Source: JBCCBV01 sp039033855
GTDB lineage: Bacteria; Planctomycetota; Phycisphaerae; Phycisphaerales; Phycisphaeraceae
Length of the DNA stretch: 64,000 nt
Direction: 5' to 3'
Assembly: GCA_039033855.1 (NCBI GenBank)
Contig: JBCCBV010000010.1
Coordinates: forward strand, 1-64,000
A program made the position numbers and the translations under genes. The notes below the pieces were generated by a model that was given only the letters and a program-made list of their open reading frames with translations, was not told the DNA's origin and made no database searches. Position 1 is the first letter of the stretch; the number at the start of each line of letters is the position of its first letter. Shown piece after piece: positions 1 to 8,375 of this stretch.

Positions 1-485
1 CCCCGGACCCGCCCGGCCCGAATCAGGAGTCGGTCTGGAACTACCCCCGCCCGCCCGCCCTCGAGCCCGAGCCGCGCCACGTCCGCATTGTGTTTGAGGG
101 CCGGGTCGTGGCCGACACCACCCGGGCCATGCGCGTGCTCGAAACCTCCCACCCGCCGGTCTACTACCTGCCGCCCGACGACATCGACCCCGACGCCGTG
201 CAACCCGCCGGCGGGTCGAGCTTCTGCGAGTGGAAAGGCCAGGCCGCTTACTGGGACGTCGTCGGCCCGACCCGCAGCGCCCCCCGCGCCGCGTGGTGCT
301 ACCCCGACCCCACCGCCGCGTTTACCCCCATCACCGGCTACCTGGCGTTCTTCTGCTCGGCCATGGACCAGTGCACCGTCGGCGACGCCGTCGCCACCCC
401 CCAGCCCGGTGGGTTCTACGGCGGGTGGATCACCCCCTGGGTCGTCGGCCCGTTCAAAGGCGGACCCGGTTCGCACGGCTGGTGA
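1..485 (+). CDS. DUF427 domain-containing protein (5' end outside window)
   Basis: The reading frame (first full codon at base 3) is open from the window edge, so the gene starts upstream. A GTG at 90 would cut off conserved sequence. The visible product begins with an ESVWNYPRPP-like stretch and continues through VRIVFEGRVVADT, the ETSHPPVYYLPPDDI motif, a KGQAAYWDV segment and the ending YGGWITPWVVGPFKG. All of these are hallmarks of DUF427, a small beta-rich fold of unknown biochemical function. The YYLPP and CEWKG/YW motifs are intact, so the gene looks functional. The next gene begins 31 bp downstream on the same strand. Confidence 0.85.
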   Translation, partial: PDPPGPNQESVWNYPRPPALEPEPRHVRIVFEGRVVADTTRAMRVLETSHPPVYYLPPDDIDPDAVQPAGGSSFCEWKGQAAYWDVVGPTRSAPRAAWCYPDPTAAFTPITGYLAFFCSAMDQCTVGDAVATPQPGGFYGGWITPWVVGPFKGGPGSHGW

Positions 486-515
486 GCCTGCGGCCGATCG
501 CTACGGTGTGCACCC

Positions 516-1151
516 GTGACCGACCCCTCCCCCAACCCGCCCGCAACCGCACCCGCGAAAAAAGCGGCGCGCGCAAGCTCTATGGCGGCGCAGCGCAACT
601 GGCTCTCGCGCAACAAAAAGTGGTTCATCCCCCTGGTGCTCGGCGGGCCGCTGCTGATGATCGTCTTCAGCTTCGGCGTCACGGCCGTGGTCACCATCGA
701 ACGCAACCGCCAGAGCGCGCCCTATCAAGAGGCGCTCGCGATCGCCCGCGCCCACCCCGACATCCAGGCCCGGCTGGGCCAGCCCATCGGCGAAGGCTTC
801 CTGATCAACAGCCGGTACCAGCGCCTCGACGGCGTGATCCAGAGCCCCGCCGACGTGTCGTTCCGCATCGAGGGCCCCCGGGGCGAAGCCGGCGTCCGGG
901 CCAGGCTCGAACGCGTCGACCCCAACGCGCCGACGCCAGCAGTGACGCCAGAGTCCGCGCCTGACCTCGCCCCCGACGCACCCACGACGGTCGAACCCGG
1001 CAAGGCCACCCCCCCCGCTCCGCCGGCCGAATCTGCGCTCGGCGCATGGCGCGTGGTCTATCTCGACGTCGGCGTCGGCGACCGGCAGACCGGCGACGTG
1101 GTCGTGCTCATCGGCGACGGCGACGCCCCACCGCAAGACCCCGACGACTAA
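516..1151 (+). CDS. Coa1-like membrane protein (cytochrome oxidase assembly factor Coa1 family)
   Basis: A 211-residue protein starting at a GTG. It has a short basic cytoplasmic N-terminus, one membrane segment at about residues 36-60, and an exported domain. The domain contains the pattern seen in bacterial Coa1/Tim21-like proteins: a segment predicting 'LG.PI..GF', then a G-V-I strand, an 'IEGPRGEAGV' turn and a final 'WRVVYLDV' strand. A Pro/Ala/Thr-rich insert of about 40 residues (about 135-175) separates the last strand from the rest. In mitochondria Coa1 helps assemble cytochrome oxidase; the role of the planctomycete proteins is not established. The family call rests on motif pattern only, and no oxidase genes are nearby. 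Confidence 0.6.
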   Translation: MTDPSPNPPATAPAKKAARASSMAAQRNWLSRNKKWFIPLVLGGPLLMIVFSFGVTAVVTIERNRQSAPYQEALAIARAHPDIQARLGQPIGEGFLINSRYQRLDGVIQSPADVSFRIEGPRGEAGVRARLERVDPNAPTPAVTPESAPDLAPDAPTTVEPGKATPPAPPAESALGAWRVVYLDVGVGDRQTGDVVVLIGDGDAPPQDPDD

Positions 1152-1167
1152 GGCCTCAGGCCGTCGC

Positions 1168-2385
1168 TTAGCGCAGCTTGATCGTCATCAGCGCCAGGGC
1201 CGACAGCATCGCCGTCACCACCCACGCGCGCACCACGACTTGATGCTCGGTCCACCCGCCTAAGTGGAAGTGGTGGTGGACCGGCGCGCAGCGGAACACA
1301 CGCTTGCCGCCCGACAGCTTGTAGTAGCCGACCTGAATCACCACGCTCATCAGCTCGAACACGAACACCCCGCCCACGATCAGCAGCAGCACTTCCTGCC
1401 GGATCACCACCGCCAGGAACCCGAGCAACCCGCCGAGCGCCAGCGAACCGGTGTCGCCCATGAACACCTGGGCCGGCGGGCCGTTGAACCACAAGAACGC
1501 CAGGCAGGCGCCGGCCACGGCCGCGGCGATCACCGCCAGCTCGTCCGCCAGCGGGATGTGCGGCACCAGCAGGTACTTCGCCGGCTCCACGCCGAACAGC
1601 TCCGATCGGAACCCGGCGATGATGCACAGAATCGCCAGCACCACCGCCGCCATCACCGTGATCCCGCTCGCCAGGCCGTCCATCCCGTCGGTCAGGTTGA
1701 CCGCGTTGGAAGACCCCACGATGAACAGCGTTGTCACCGCCACGAACACCAACGGCGGCAGCACCAGCACGTTCGCCGGGACCGCCTCGCGCGTTTCCGC
1801 GTCGAACACCCACGTCTTGAGGCCCGGCAGGTTGAGCACACGGCTCATGTCGCGCACGGCCTCGTCCATGCCCTGGATTTTCGTCGCCCCCCAGTGCGCG
1901 CAGAAGATCGCCAGGATCACCGCGAGCGCCACCTGGAACAACAGCTTCTCCCACGCCCGCAGGCCGTCGCGCGAGCCCGGCTTCCGCCGGGCCGTGGTCA
2001 GCTTCAGGTAGTCGTCGGCGAAGCCGATCGCCGCCAACGCCAGCAGGCAGACCATCGCCATGGTTACGTAGAAGTTGTCCAACCGGCCCAGCAGCAGCGT
2101 GGTGGCCAAAATCGACCCGACGATGAGCACGCCCCCCATCGTGGGCACGTTGCGCTTGTCGCGCATCAGCTCGTTGAGGTCGGCCCGGTGGAACTCGGCC
2201 GAGTCGCCGACCTTCAGCCGGACCAGCATCCGGATCGTCCGCCGACCGAACGCCATCACCAGCACGAACGACAACAGCGCCGCCGCCAGCGCCCGGAACT
2301 CCACGTACTCCAGCACCCCCAACGGCCCGAGCAGGGACGAGCGGTTGATCGCCGAGCGGAAGGTGTCGAACAGCCAAAACAGCAC
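1168..2385 (-). CDS. mraY: Phospho-N-acetylmuramoyl-pentapeptide-transferase
   Basis: MraY moves phospho-MurNAc-pentapeptide from UDP to undecaprenyl phosphate, giving lipid I at the inner face of the membrane. The 405-residue polytopic protein shows all the diagnostic motifs. These are RNVPTMGG near residue 77, the aspartate pair in IGFADDYLK, the catalytic-loop NLTDGMDGLASG, the MGDTGSLALGG loop and a C-terminal HHHFHLGG. Length is slightly above the usual 320-360 because of a longer periplasmic segment after KTWVFDAETREAVPANV (about residues 190-210). It lies 39 bp downstream of murF on the same strand, a remnant of the dcw cluster order. Confidence 0.97.
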   Translation of the reverse strand: MLFWLFDTFRSAINRSSLLGPLGVLEYVEFRALAAALLSFVLVMAFGRRTIRMLVRLKVGDSAEFHRADLNELMRDKRNVPTMGGVLIVGSILATTLLLGRLDNFYVTMAMVCLLALAAIGFADDYLKLTTARRKPGSRDGLRAWEKLLFQVALAVILAIFCAHWGATKIQGMDEAVRDMSRVLNLPGLKTWVFDAETREAVPANVLVLPPLVFVAVTTLFIVGSSNAVNLTDGMDGLASGITVMAAVVLAILCIIAGFRSELFGVEPAKYLLVPHIPLADELAVIAAAVAGACLAFLWFNGPPAQVFMGDTGSLALGGLLGFLAVVIRQEVLLLIVGGVFVFELMSVVIQVGYYKLSGGKRVFRCAPVHHHFHLGGWTEHQVVVRAWVVTAMLSALALMTIKLR

Positions 2386-2424
2386 GCGCGGGCCCCAGGC
2401 CGGCGCACGGCCGACTCCCCGAGG

Positions 2425-3924
2425 TTATCGGGCGCCCTGCGAGCCGGCGTCCAAACTCCCACAACGGGCCTCGATCGCCGGCAGAACCCGCTCGAGCCGC
2501 ATCCCGCGCGACGCCTTGAGCAGCACCGCGTCGCCGGGCCGAACCCCCGCCGCCGCTTGGGTGGGCCAGCCCGCATCCTCCGCATCGCCAAGCACGACCA
2601 CCTCAGCGGGCGAACCCTCGCGCAGCTCCGGTGCCAGCGCGCCCCACGCCCGCGCCATGCGCAGACCAATCAGCACAACGCGGCCCGCCACCGTCAAAGC
2701 TTGCGTGATTGCTTCGGCATGAGCTTGCGCTTCGCCCGCCCCAAGCTCCAGCATGTCGCCGAGCACCGCCACCCGACCGCCCGGCCCAGAGCCCTCGGCC
2801 AAAAACGCATCGAGCGCCGCCCGCATCGAACTCGGGTTGGCGTTGTAAGCGTCGTGGATCACCACCACCCCGCCGGCGTACTCGATCCGTTGCATCCGCC
2901 CTTCCGGGCCGGAGAACGACCGCGCCGCGTCGACCATCGCCAACGGCTCGGCCCCCAGACGTTGCGCCGCCTCTGCCGCCAGCGCCGCGTTGCTCCGCTG
3001 ATGCGCCGCGGGCCCGAGCGGGGCGACGCCGTGCGCATCGAGCACCCCATCGCCCGACTCGACCATCAGCACCGCCGCCCGGGCTTCCAGCGACACGTCG
3101 AACGGCAAGTGCTCGTACGCCTGTCGCGAAGCCAACACCCGACCGCCCTCCGAGACGTGTTCGAGGATCGACCACTCTTCCCGCGCTACGCCCGCAAGAT
3201 CGACAAACGCTTCGAGGTGCTCTTCGCCAATCGACGTCATCACCACCAGGTCCGGCCGAACCAGCGCGGCGAGATCGGCCACCTCGCCCGGATGATTCGT
3301 GCCGATCTCACACGCCACAAAGCCGTGCTCAGGCCGGGCCCGCAGCAGCGTCAACGGCGCGCCCAAATGGTTGTTGAAGCTCTTGGGCGATTGCACCCCG
3401 GCCACGCCGCCCCCGACCGCCAGATGGTGCAGCAGGCTGCGCGTGGTCGTCTTGCCGTTGGACCCCAGCACCGCCGCGACGTTGACCCCGGCCCGCCACA
3501 GCCAATCGCGCCAGACCCGCGCGAGCTGCTGGAGCGCCGCCACCGCGTCGTCGACCTCGATCACCCGCCCGGCCAGGTCGGCGTCGCTCAGCCCCGACTC
3601 GGCGCAGCTTGACCGCCAAACGTCGCCGCGCCCGCGCTCGACGATCGCCAGCGCCGCGCCATCGGCAAAGGCCCGGCCGACAAACGTATGGCCGTCGAAA
3701 CGCTCGCCGGAGATCGCCAGGTACGCCTCGCCGGGTTGCAGCCCGCGCGTGTCGTGCCAGAGCCCGGCAACCCGCGCCCCGCCCGCACCCGCTTGCGTGC
3801 CGGCGTCCGTATCGAGGTCCATCGGCGCACGGCCATTACCCCGCGCCGCGGTCGCGCCGGGCAACGCCCAGGCCCCGCCACAAGCCTGTCGCAGCGATTC
3901 AGCGGTCCAAAAGTCGCTCGTCAT
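2425..3924 (-). CDS. murF: UDP-N-acetylmuramoyl-tripeptide--D-alanyl-D-alanine ligase
   Basis: MurF adds D-Ala-D-Ala to the UDP-MurNAc-tripeptide in the cytoplasm, using ATP. It is recognised by the Mur-ligase P-loop GSNGKTTTRSLL, the YNANPSSMRAALD motif, HDAYNANP and VLGDMLELG. The N-terminal substrate domain carries the DTRGLQPGEAYLAISGERFDGHTF pattern split over residues 55-78. The start at 3924 (MTSDFWTAESL) fits the family N-terminus. An upstream GTG/ATG extension would add a Cys-containing tail without family support. A Thr/Gly/Ala-rich insert follows residue 30. Transcribed ahead of mraY, probably as one unit. Confidence 0.95.
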   Translation of the reverse strand: MTSDFWTAESLRQACGGAWALPGATAARGNGRAPMDLDTDAGTQAGAGGARVAGLWHDTRGLQPGEAYLAISGERFDGHTFVGRAFADGAALAIVERGRGDVWRSSCAESGLSDADLAGRVIEVDDAVAALQQLARVWRDWLWRAGVNVAAVLGSNGKTTTRSLLHHLAVGGGVAGVQSPKSFNNHLGAPLTLLRARPEHGFVACEIGTNHPGEVADLAALVRPDLVVMTSIGEEHLEAFVDLAGVAREEWSILEHVSEGGRVLASRQAYEHLPFDVSLEARAAVLMVESGDGVLDAHGVAPLGPAAHQRSNAALAAEAAQRLGAEPLAMVDAARSFSGPEGRMQRIEYAGGVVVIHDAYNANPSSMRAALDAFLAEGSGPGGRVAVLGDMLELGAGEAQAHAEAITQALTVAGRVVLIGLRMARAWGALAPELREGSPAEVVVLGDAEDAGWPTQAAAGVRPGDAVLLKASRGMRLERVLPAIEARCGSLDAGSQGAR

Positions 3925-4054
3925 GCCCGCAGTATCGGCGCAGCGCGCACCGTGCGCCAAACGCCGTGCGCAACGAGCGCGGCTCGACGCGCCGCCGATT
4001 CGTTCGTGCAGGCGTATACGCCAACCAACGAATTCCTATGGATGCCGCACCCCA

Positions 4055-4972
4055 CTACTGAAACACAATCGTCCGGTTGCCGTGCACCAGCACCCGGTGC
4101 TCCAGGTGGGCCTGCACCGCCCGGGCCAGAACCTGGCGTTCGATGTCGCGGCCCTTGCGCACCAGGTCTTCCACGGCGTCGCGGTGCGTCACGCGGATCA
4201 CGTCCTGCTCGATGATCGGCCCCTGGTCGAGGTCGGCGGTCACGTAGTGCGCCGTGGCGCCGATGATCTTTACGCCCTTGGCCTTGGCCTGCGCGTAAGG
4301 CCGTGCCCCCACAAAGGCCGGCAGGAAGCTGTGGTGGATGTTGATCGCCCGCTCGGCCCATTCGGCGCACAACTCTGCCGACAGCACCTGCATGTACCGG
4401 GCCAGCACCACCGTGTCGGCGCCGTGGTCGGCCAGCACGCCGCGGATCGTTTGCTCGGCCTGCGGCTTGCTCTCCGGCGAGACCGGCACATGGAAGAACG
4501 GCTTGCCGAAGTGCTCCGCTGCGCCCCGCAGCGCCTCATGGTTCGACACCACACACGCCACCTCGCCCGCGAGTTCGCCCATCGCCTCGCGCATGAGCAG
4601 GTCGTACACGCAGTGCGGGGTCTTGCTGCAGAGCAGCGCCAGCCGTGGGCGTTGCGCTTGTTCGTAGAGCCGCCAATCAAGATCGAACCGCTTGCCCAGG
4701 TGGCCGAGCGCCTGCCGGGTTTCCTCGGGCGTCAGCACGAACGCCGAGCGATCGAACGCCAACCGCATGAAGAAGGACCCCGACGAGGACCCCGCTGCGT
4801 AAGCGACGCCCGAGCGCTCGCGGGCTGCCGCTCCTACTTCCGGGGGCGGCGGGGGCTCGGAGTGCTGGTCGGCGTCGAGGATGTTCCCGCCATGCGTCGC
4901 CACAAAGTCCGACAGCGCCGCCACGATGCCGGTACGGTCCGAGCACGAAATCAGGAGCGTGGAAACCGACAT
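4055..4972 (-). CDS. purU: Formyltetrahydrofolate deformylase
   Basis: PurU hydrolyses 10-formyl-THF to formate and THF, balancing one-carbon pools. The 305-residue protein has an N-terminal ACT-type regulatory domain and a formyltransferase-fold catalytic domain. The latter has IHHSFLPAFVGARPY, GVKIIGATAHYVTADLDQGPIIEQDV and a terminal VLVHGNRTIVF. The catalytic Asn/His/Asp set is complete. Oddity: relative to the E. coli protein (by memory), about 25 Pro/Gly/Ala/Ser-rich residues are inserted in the ACT domain between ILDADQH and FFMRLAFD. They are encoded by GC-rich DNA that contains CTACTTCCGGG (4834-4844). The start codon overlaps the stop of the upstream DCC gene (ATGA). Confidence 0.94.
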   Translation of the reverse strand: MSVSTLLISCSDRTGIVAALSDFVATHGGNILDADQHSEPPPPPEVGAAARERSGVAYAAGSSSGSFFMRLAFDRSAFVLTPEETRQALGHLGKRFDLDWRLYEQAQRPRLALLCSKTPHCVYDLLMREAMGELAGEVACVVSNHEALRGAAEHFGKPFFHVPVSPESKPQAEQTIRGVLADHGADTVVLARYMQVLSAELCAEWAERAINIHHSFLPAFVGARPYAQAKAKGVKIIGATAHYVTADLDQGPIIEQDVIRVTHRDAVEDLVRKGRDIERQVLARAVQAHLEHRVLVHGNRTIVFQ

Positions 4973-5385
4973 CAGCCCTTAAACCGCCCCCGCCACTCGG
5001 GCGGCAGCATCGGGCAGGGCCCATCAGGCTTGGAGAAGATGCGCTTGCGCACCCGGGCCACGCAGCCGTAGCCAAAGTCGCGCAGCGCTCGGGGGATCAC
5101 CCGCAGCCCCGCTCCGAGCGTCGGCCAAACGCCCGGCAGCCGGTCGAGGATGTACGCCACCGCGTCGGACTTCATCAGCAGCACGCCGTCGACCGACCGC
5201 TGCACCACAATCGAGTCCGGCAGCCCGGCGATCACTTGCGCGTCCAGCCTTTGCTGAATCAGATCGCCCTGCAACGGCGTGTAGATGAACCGGCTGCCGT
5301 CGCGGTCGCGCTTGGCCACGAACTTCACCGTGCCGTGGCACAGCCCGCAGTCGCCGTCGTAGTACAGGGTGTCCGGCTCGCTCAT
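4972..5385 (-). CDS. DCC (DUF393) family thiol-disulfide oxidoreductase-like protein
   Basis: A 137-residue protein with the family signature YYDGDCGLCHGTVKFV (residues 8-23), in which the Asp-Cys-x-x-Cys gives the family its name. IYTPLQGD and LMKSDAVAYILDRL follow. The family is predicted to be thioredoxin-like, but the reaction is unproven. It is translationally coupled to purU by ATGA overlap. Across a 196-bp divergent region lies an HTTM gene. DCC and HTTM domains are often neighbours or fused in other bacteria, so this protein probably acts with the membrane protein at 6181 rather than with PurU. Confidence 0.88.
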   Translation of the reverse strand: MSEPDTLYYDGDCGLCHGTVKFVAKRDRDGSRFIYTPLQGDLIQQRLDAQVIAGLPDSIVVQRSVDGVLLMKSDAVAYILDRLPGVWPTLGAGLRVIPRALRDFGYGCVARVRKRIFSKPDGPCPMLPPEWRGRFKG

Positions 5386-5533
5386 CTGCTTGCGTTCCCG
5401 CCCGGCGCCAAACCCGTCGTCGTGCCGGCCTTAGGCCCCATCCCGGGCTAAATCGGACAACCCGAAGGCCCGTGCGACCGATGATAGGGTCGGCAGACCG
5501 GGCCCCCGACGTGAGCCCACCCCGCTGCTGTTC

Positions 5534-5553
5534 GGCGGCGATTCCTCGCCGCC
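5534..5553 (+). promoter_or_regulatory. Perfect 8-bp hairpin in the leader of the 5582/HTTM unit
   Basis: GGCGGCGA and TCGCCGCC pair perfectly around a TTCC loop, ending 28 bases before the start codon at 5582. The stem is not followed by a T-run, so it is not an intrinsic terminator. It could be an mRNA 5'-leader structure or a protein-binding palindrome in the divergent region between the DCC and HTTM units. Confidence 0.3.
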
Positions 5554-5581
5554 GCCACGCCGCACCGATTCGGGACGACCC

Positions 5582-6184
5582 ATGATCCGCCAATACCCCG
5601 TCGCCTGCCTGGCCATCTTCCTGGCCGTCGGCCTGCAACTGGTCGCCACCGGGAGCGAGGCCACGCGCCAACTCGCCCGCAAGGCCGGGGTCCAGCAGAT
5701 CGCCGGCGTCTCTACCGGAGACAAGTGGCCCACCGCCACCCGCACCTGGCCGTTCCTGAACTACCCCATGTACAGCCGTTCCTACGGCCCGCCGGTCCAG
5801 GCGGACTCCCGCGCCATCTACGCCGACCTGCCCAACGGCGAACAGGTCCAGGTCACCCCCGAAGACATGGGCATGAGCTTCTTCGCCCACGACTGGGCCG
5901 CCTTCCGCCTGCTCGACGACCCCGCCAAGCAGACCAACCCCGAGAAGGTCCAGCTCGTCGAACACAACCGCGACCAGGCCGCCCAGCAAGTCGTCGACGG
6001 CGTCCGGGCCGTACACGGCCAAACGCCCACCGCCATCTGGGTCGAGATCACCACCCAGAAACTTGAGCCCGACGGCGCCATCACCAAAACCGTGGAGCGC
6101 ATCGCCGCCCCGGTCGCACTCGGCGACGCGCCCACCGCACCGCCCGCCGAATTGCCCGCCGCACCCGCGGAGGCTGCGCCATGA
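5582..6184 (+). CDS. Exported or membrane-anchored protein of unknown function preceding HTTM
   Basis: A 200-residue protein. The N-terminus MIRQYPVACLAIFLAVGLQLVA is a signal peptide or single membrane anchor. The body is hydrophilic, with a WPFLNYPMYSRSYGPP segment, a short beta-rich part (IYADLPNGEQVQVTPEDMG) and a Pro/Ala-rich end. I do not recognise a named domain. Its last codons overlap the start of the HTTM gene by ATGA. The W-P-F-x-N-Y-P-M-Y motif resembles small partner proteins seen before HTTM genes, but that is from memory and unverified. It probably works at the membrane with the HTTM protein. Confidence 0.8.
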   Translation: MIRQYPVACLAIFLAVGLQLVATGSEATRQLARKAGVQQIAGVSTGDKWPTATRTWPFLNYPMYSRSYGPPVQADSRAIYADLPNGEQVQVTPEDMGMSFFAHDWAAFRLLDDPAKQTNPEKVQLVEHNRDQAAQQVVDGVRAVHGQTPTAIWVEITTQKLEPDGAITKTVERIAAPVALGDAPTAPPAELPAAPAEAAP

Positions 6185-7182
6185 CCTCGACCAGCCCGCC
6201 CGCCAACAACGCCCAAGCCGCCACGCCGCGCCCCGTGACGCTGACGCCCGAACCCGGCACCGTGCTCGGCCGGTTCTTCTTTCCCGAGCAATCCGCGTTC
6301 CGCCTGGCCTGCGCCCGCATCGCGTGCGTGGCCTTCGCCATCGGCTGGTGGGCGTCGCACATCACCCTCGAGGTGCAGACCAAGCTGCTGGTCAACGACG
6401 CATTTGTGAACCCCCAGTGGATCGTCGGCTGGCTGTCGGCCGTCACCGGCGAAGCGGCCCTGCGCAACGAAACCATCGTGTACGCCATGTATTTCGGCAC
6501 CATCGCCTTCGGCGTGATGTCGCTCGTCGGGCTGTTCACCCGCACCAGCACGCTGCTGTTTGCGCTCGGCGCCTGGTTCCAGATCGCCACGGTGTATTCC
6601 TACGACGACTACCACCACCCCGAAGGCCTGCTGTGCGTCTTCCTGCTGGTGCTGCCGCTTTCGCCCTGCGGGCGCTGCCTTTCGATCGACGCCTGGCGGA
6701 AGCACAGGGCCGGCAAAGCCCCCCACTGGTTCGGCGACCCCACCCCCAACCGCGACGCCGGCTGGCCCCTGCGCACCGTCTGGGTGCTGCTGGCGATCAT
6801 GTACTTCGACGCCGGCGCCTCCAAGGTCATCGCCAGCGGGCCAAGCTGGGTCAACGGCTACACCCTGCAAACCATCCTGTTCCGCGACGGGCTCCGCTGG
6901 GATATGCCCCTGGGCGTCTGGCTGGCCCAGCAACCCCGCTGGCTGCACATCATCTTGTCGATGGGCGCACTCGGATTGGAGTTGACCTTCTGGGTCATCC
7001 TGCTCAAGCCGCTCCGCTGGGCCGCCCCGCTTGTCCTGCTGGCCGCCGCCAGCATGCACACCGGCATCTACCTGACGCAAAAGGCCCCGTTCTTCGGCGT
7101 GGTCGCCATGTACTCCGCGTGGATCCCCTTCGAACGGCTGCCGTTCGTCCAACGCGCCATCCGCACGCCCCGCGCCGCTTAG
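6181..7182 (+). CDS. HTTM domain-containing membrane protein
   Basis: A 333-residue polytopic protein of the HTTM (horizontally transferred transmembrane) family, which shares the membrane part of vitamin-K-dependent gamma-carboxylase. Visible features are FRLACARIACVAFAIGWW (first helix), GLFTRTSTLLFALG, the conserved DDYHHPEGLL loop, RTVWVLLAIMYFDAGASKV with its Y-F-D-A-G motif, and WDMPLGVWLAQQPRWLH. The enzymatic luminal domain of true carboxylases is absent. It is translationally coupled to the upstream gene, and its stop overlaps the stop of the convergent pirin gene by two bases. The likely partner is the DCC protein at 4972. Confidence 0.88.
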   Translation: MTSTSPPANNAQAATPRPVTLTPEPGTVLGRFFFPEQSAFRLACARIACVAFAIGWWASHITLEVQTKLLVNDAFVNPQWIVGWLSAVTGEAALRNETIVYAMYFGTIAFGVMSLVGLFTRTSTLLFALGAWFQIATVYSYDDYHHPEGLLCVFLLVLPLSPCGRCLSIDAWRKHRAGKAPHWFGDPTPNRDAGWPLRTVWVLLAIMYFDAGASKVIASGPSWVNGYTLQTILFRDGLRWDMPLGVWLAQQPRWLHIILSMGALGLELTFWVILLKPLRWAAPLVLLAAASMHTGIYLTQKAPFFGVVAMYSAWIPFERLPFVQRAIRTPRAA

Positions 7183-7913
7183 CCGCGGGCCAGGTCGAAC
7201 AGCAGCACCTGACAGCCCGAGGCACCGCCAATAGACACCGACGCCGCGCCGGTGATCGCCAGGCCGTCGCCCTCTTGCATCGGCTGAGCCTGCACCACCG
7301 CCGACCCGGTCACGACCTGCACCCAGGCGTCGTGGTCTTTGCGGATCGGGTGATCGACCGACTCGCCGGAGTCGAAGTCGCCGACCCACACCCGCGCATC
7401 CTGCGCGATCGGCAGCGCGCCCCAGTCGTCCGACTCGGTCGGAGGCGCCGCGATCTTGACCAGCTTGCCTCGACGCGCTGCGGGGTCGGTCTTGAGCTCG
7501 CCGTAGCGCGGCTCGCCCCCCCGGTGGTCGGGCTCGATCCAGACCTGCAAGAAACGCACCGGCTCCGCGTCCGACGCGTTGTATTCGCTGTGACGCACGC
7601 CCGACCCGGCCGACATCAGCTGCGCCGTGCCCGGCCGGAGCACCGACTCGGACCCCATCGAATCCCGATGCGCCAACCCGCCTTCGACCACCCACGACAA
7701 AATCTCCATGTCGCGATGGCCGTGCTCAGCAAACCCGCCGCCGGGCGCCACGCGGTCGTCGTTGAGCACACGCAACGGCCCGAAACCCATGTGATCCGGG
7801 TCGCGATACCCGCCGAACGAAAACGTGTGACGGCTGTCGAGCCAACCCACGTTCGTCGGGCCGCGCTCGGCCGCGGGGCGCAAAACAACTCGGCCGGAGG
7901 GTGGGTTCGTCAT
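7179..7913 (-). CDS. Pirin family protein
   Basis: A 244-residue double-cupin protein like YhhW/pirin, several of which act as quercetinases or redox-sensing cofactors. The N-terminal cupin carries the metal ligands in the family pattern: F-G-G-Y-x-D-P-D-H-M-G-F-G-P-L-R-V, EHGHRDMEILSWVVEG and the later H-S-E-Y-N. The ligands His, His, Glu and His are all present. The ATG at 7913 gives MTNPPSGRVVLRPAAERG, which fits the family; the longer frame adds unrelated residues. No pathway neighbours; it converges on the HTTM gene. Confidence 0.92.
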   Translation of the reverse strand: MTNPPSGRVVLRPAAERGPTNVGWLDSRHTFSFGGYRDPDHMGFGPLRVLNDDRVAPGGGFAEHGHRDMEILSWVVEGGLAHRDSMGSESVLRPGTAQLMSAGSGVRHSEYNASDAEPVRFLQVWIEPDHRGGEPRYGELKTDPAARRGKLVKIAAPPTESDDWGALPIAQDARVWVGDFDSGESVDHPIRKDHDAWVQVVTGSAVVQAQPMQEGDGLAITGAASVSIGGASGCQVLLFDLARG

Positions 7914-8025
7914 GCTCGTCTTCGATCCCAGAAAAAAGATGCACCTTCGTAGGCCGCCCAAACAAGAAAGATCCACGGCCGATTTTGAGCAGGCGCCGTT
8001 CGGGGCCCGCGTGCCCACCGGGCAA

Positions 8026-8098
8026 TGGCGATGACAGGACTCGAACCTGTGACCCGAGGCTTATGAATCCTCTGCTCTACCAACTGAGCTACATCGCC
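8026..8098 (-). tRNA. tRNA-Met (CAT anticodon)
   Basis: A 73-base cloverleaf read on the minus strand. The 7-bp acceptor stem GGCGATG/CATCGCC is perfect, the D arm is AGCTCAGTTGGTAGAGC, and the anticodon loop TTCATAA centres on CAT. The T arm has a GTTCGAAC-type loop closed by ACAGG/CCTGT. The discriminator base is A and CCA is not encoded. It looks elongator-like because the acceptor ends G1-C72. A tRNA-Ile with lysidine-modified CAT cannot be excluded by eye. Confidence 0.93.
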
Positions 8099-8258
8099 GG
8101 ATCGCGGGACTATACCGCGCCCGGGCCGGGGTTCTCCACCGGGCCGCGTCGGCGCTCCGCCTCGACGAATCGCCAGGGTCTTAGGCTCCGCAAGCCGCCG
8201 ATCTGCCCACCCGTTGCAGGAACCAGACACGGGCCGGCAGGGCACGCATCTGGGCAAT

Positions 8259-8280
8259 AACGCGGCAAGCCGCGTCGCTT
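8259..8280 (+). repeat. Solitary REP palindrome of the family flanking the RAYT gene at 62.6 kb
   Basis: The 22 bases contain a perfect palindrome CGCGGCAAGCCGCG (7-bp arms around nothing but the central AA) followed by the tail TCGCTT. They match, base for base except the compensated stem pair, the copies at 62496, 62572, 63250 and 63321. The rest of the 8099-8375 gap between the tRNA and the next gene shows no recognisable element. Confidence 0.75.
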
Positions 8281-8375
8281 GGACCAAGTCATCGATCGCG
8301 GCATCCACGGCCCTTCGCCGCTCCGCATTCGACAGTCGGCACTCGGCACTCACCCTTCGCCCTGCGCAACTGGCC

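Noticed and set aside
1264..3612. Very long open frame on the plus strand, opposite mraY and murF
   Set aside because: It is antisense to two well-recognised genes. Its composition (His/Arg/Gln-rich) is the usual artefact of GC-rich antisense frames.
8026..8280. Genomic island or prophage attachment site at the tRNA
   Set aside because: No integrase, no repeat of the tRNA 3' end and no phage genes nearby. The only mobile trace is a solitary REP.
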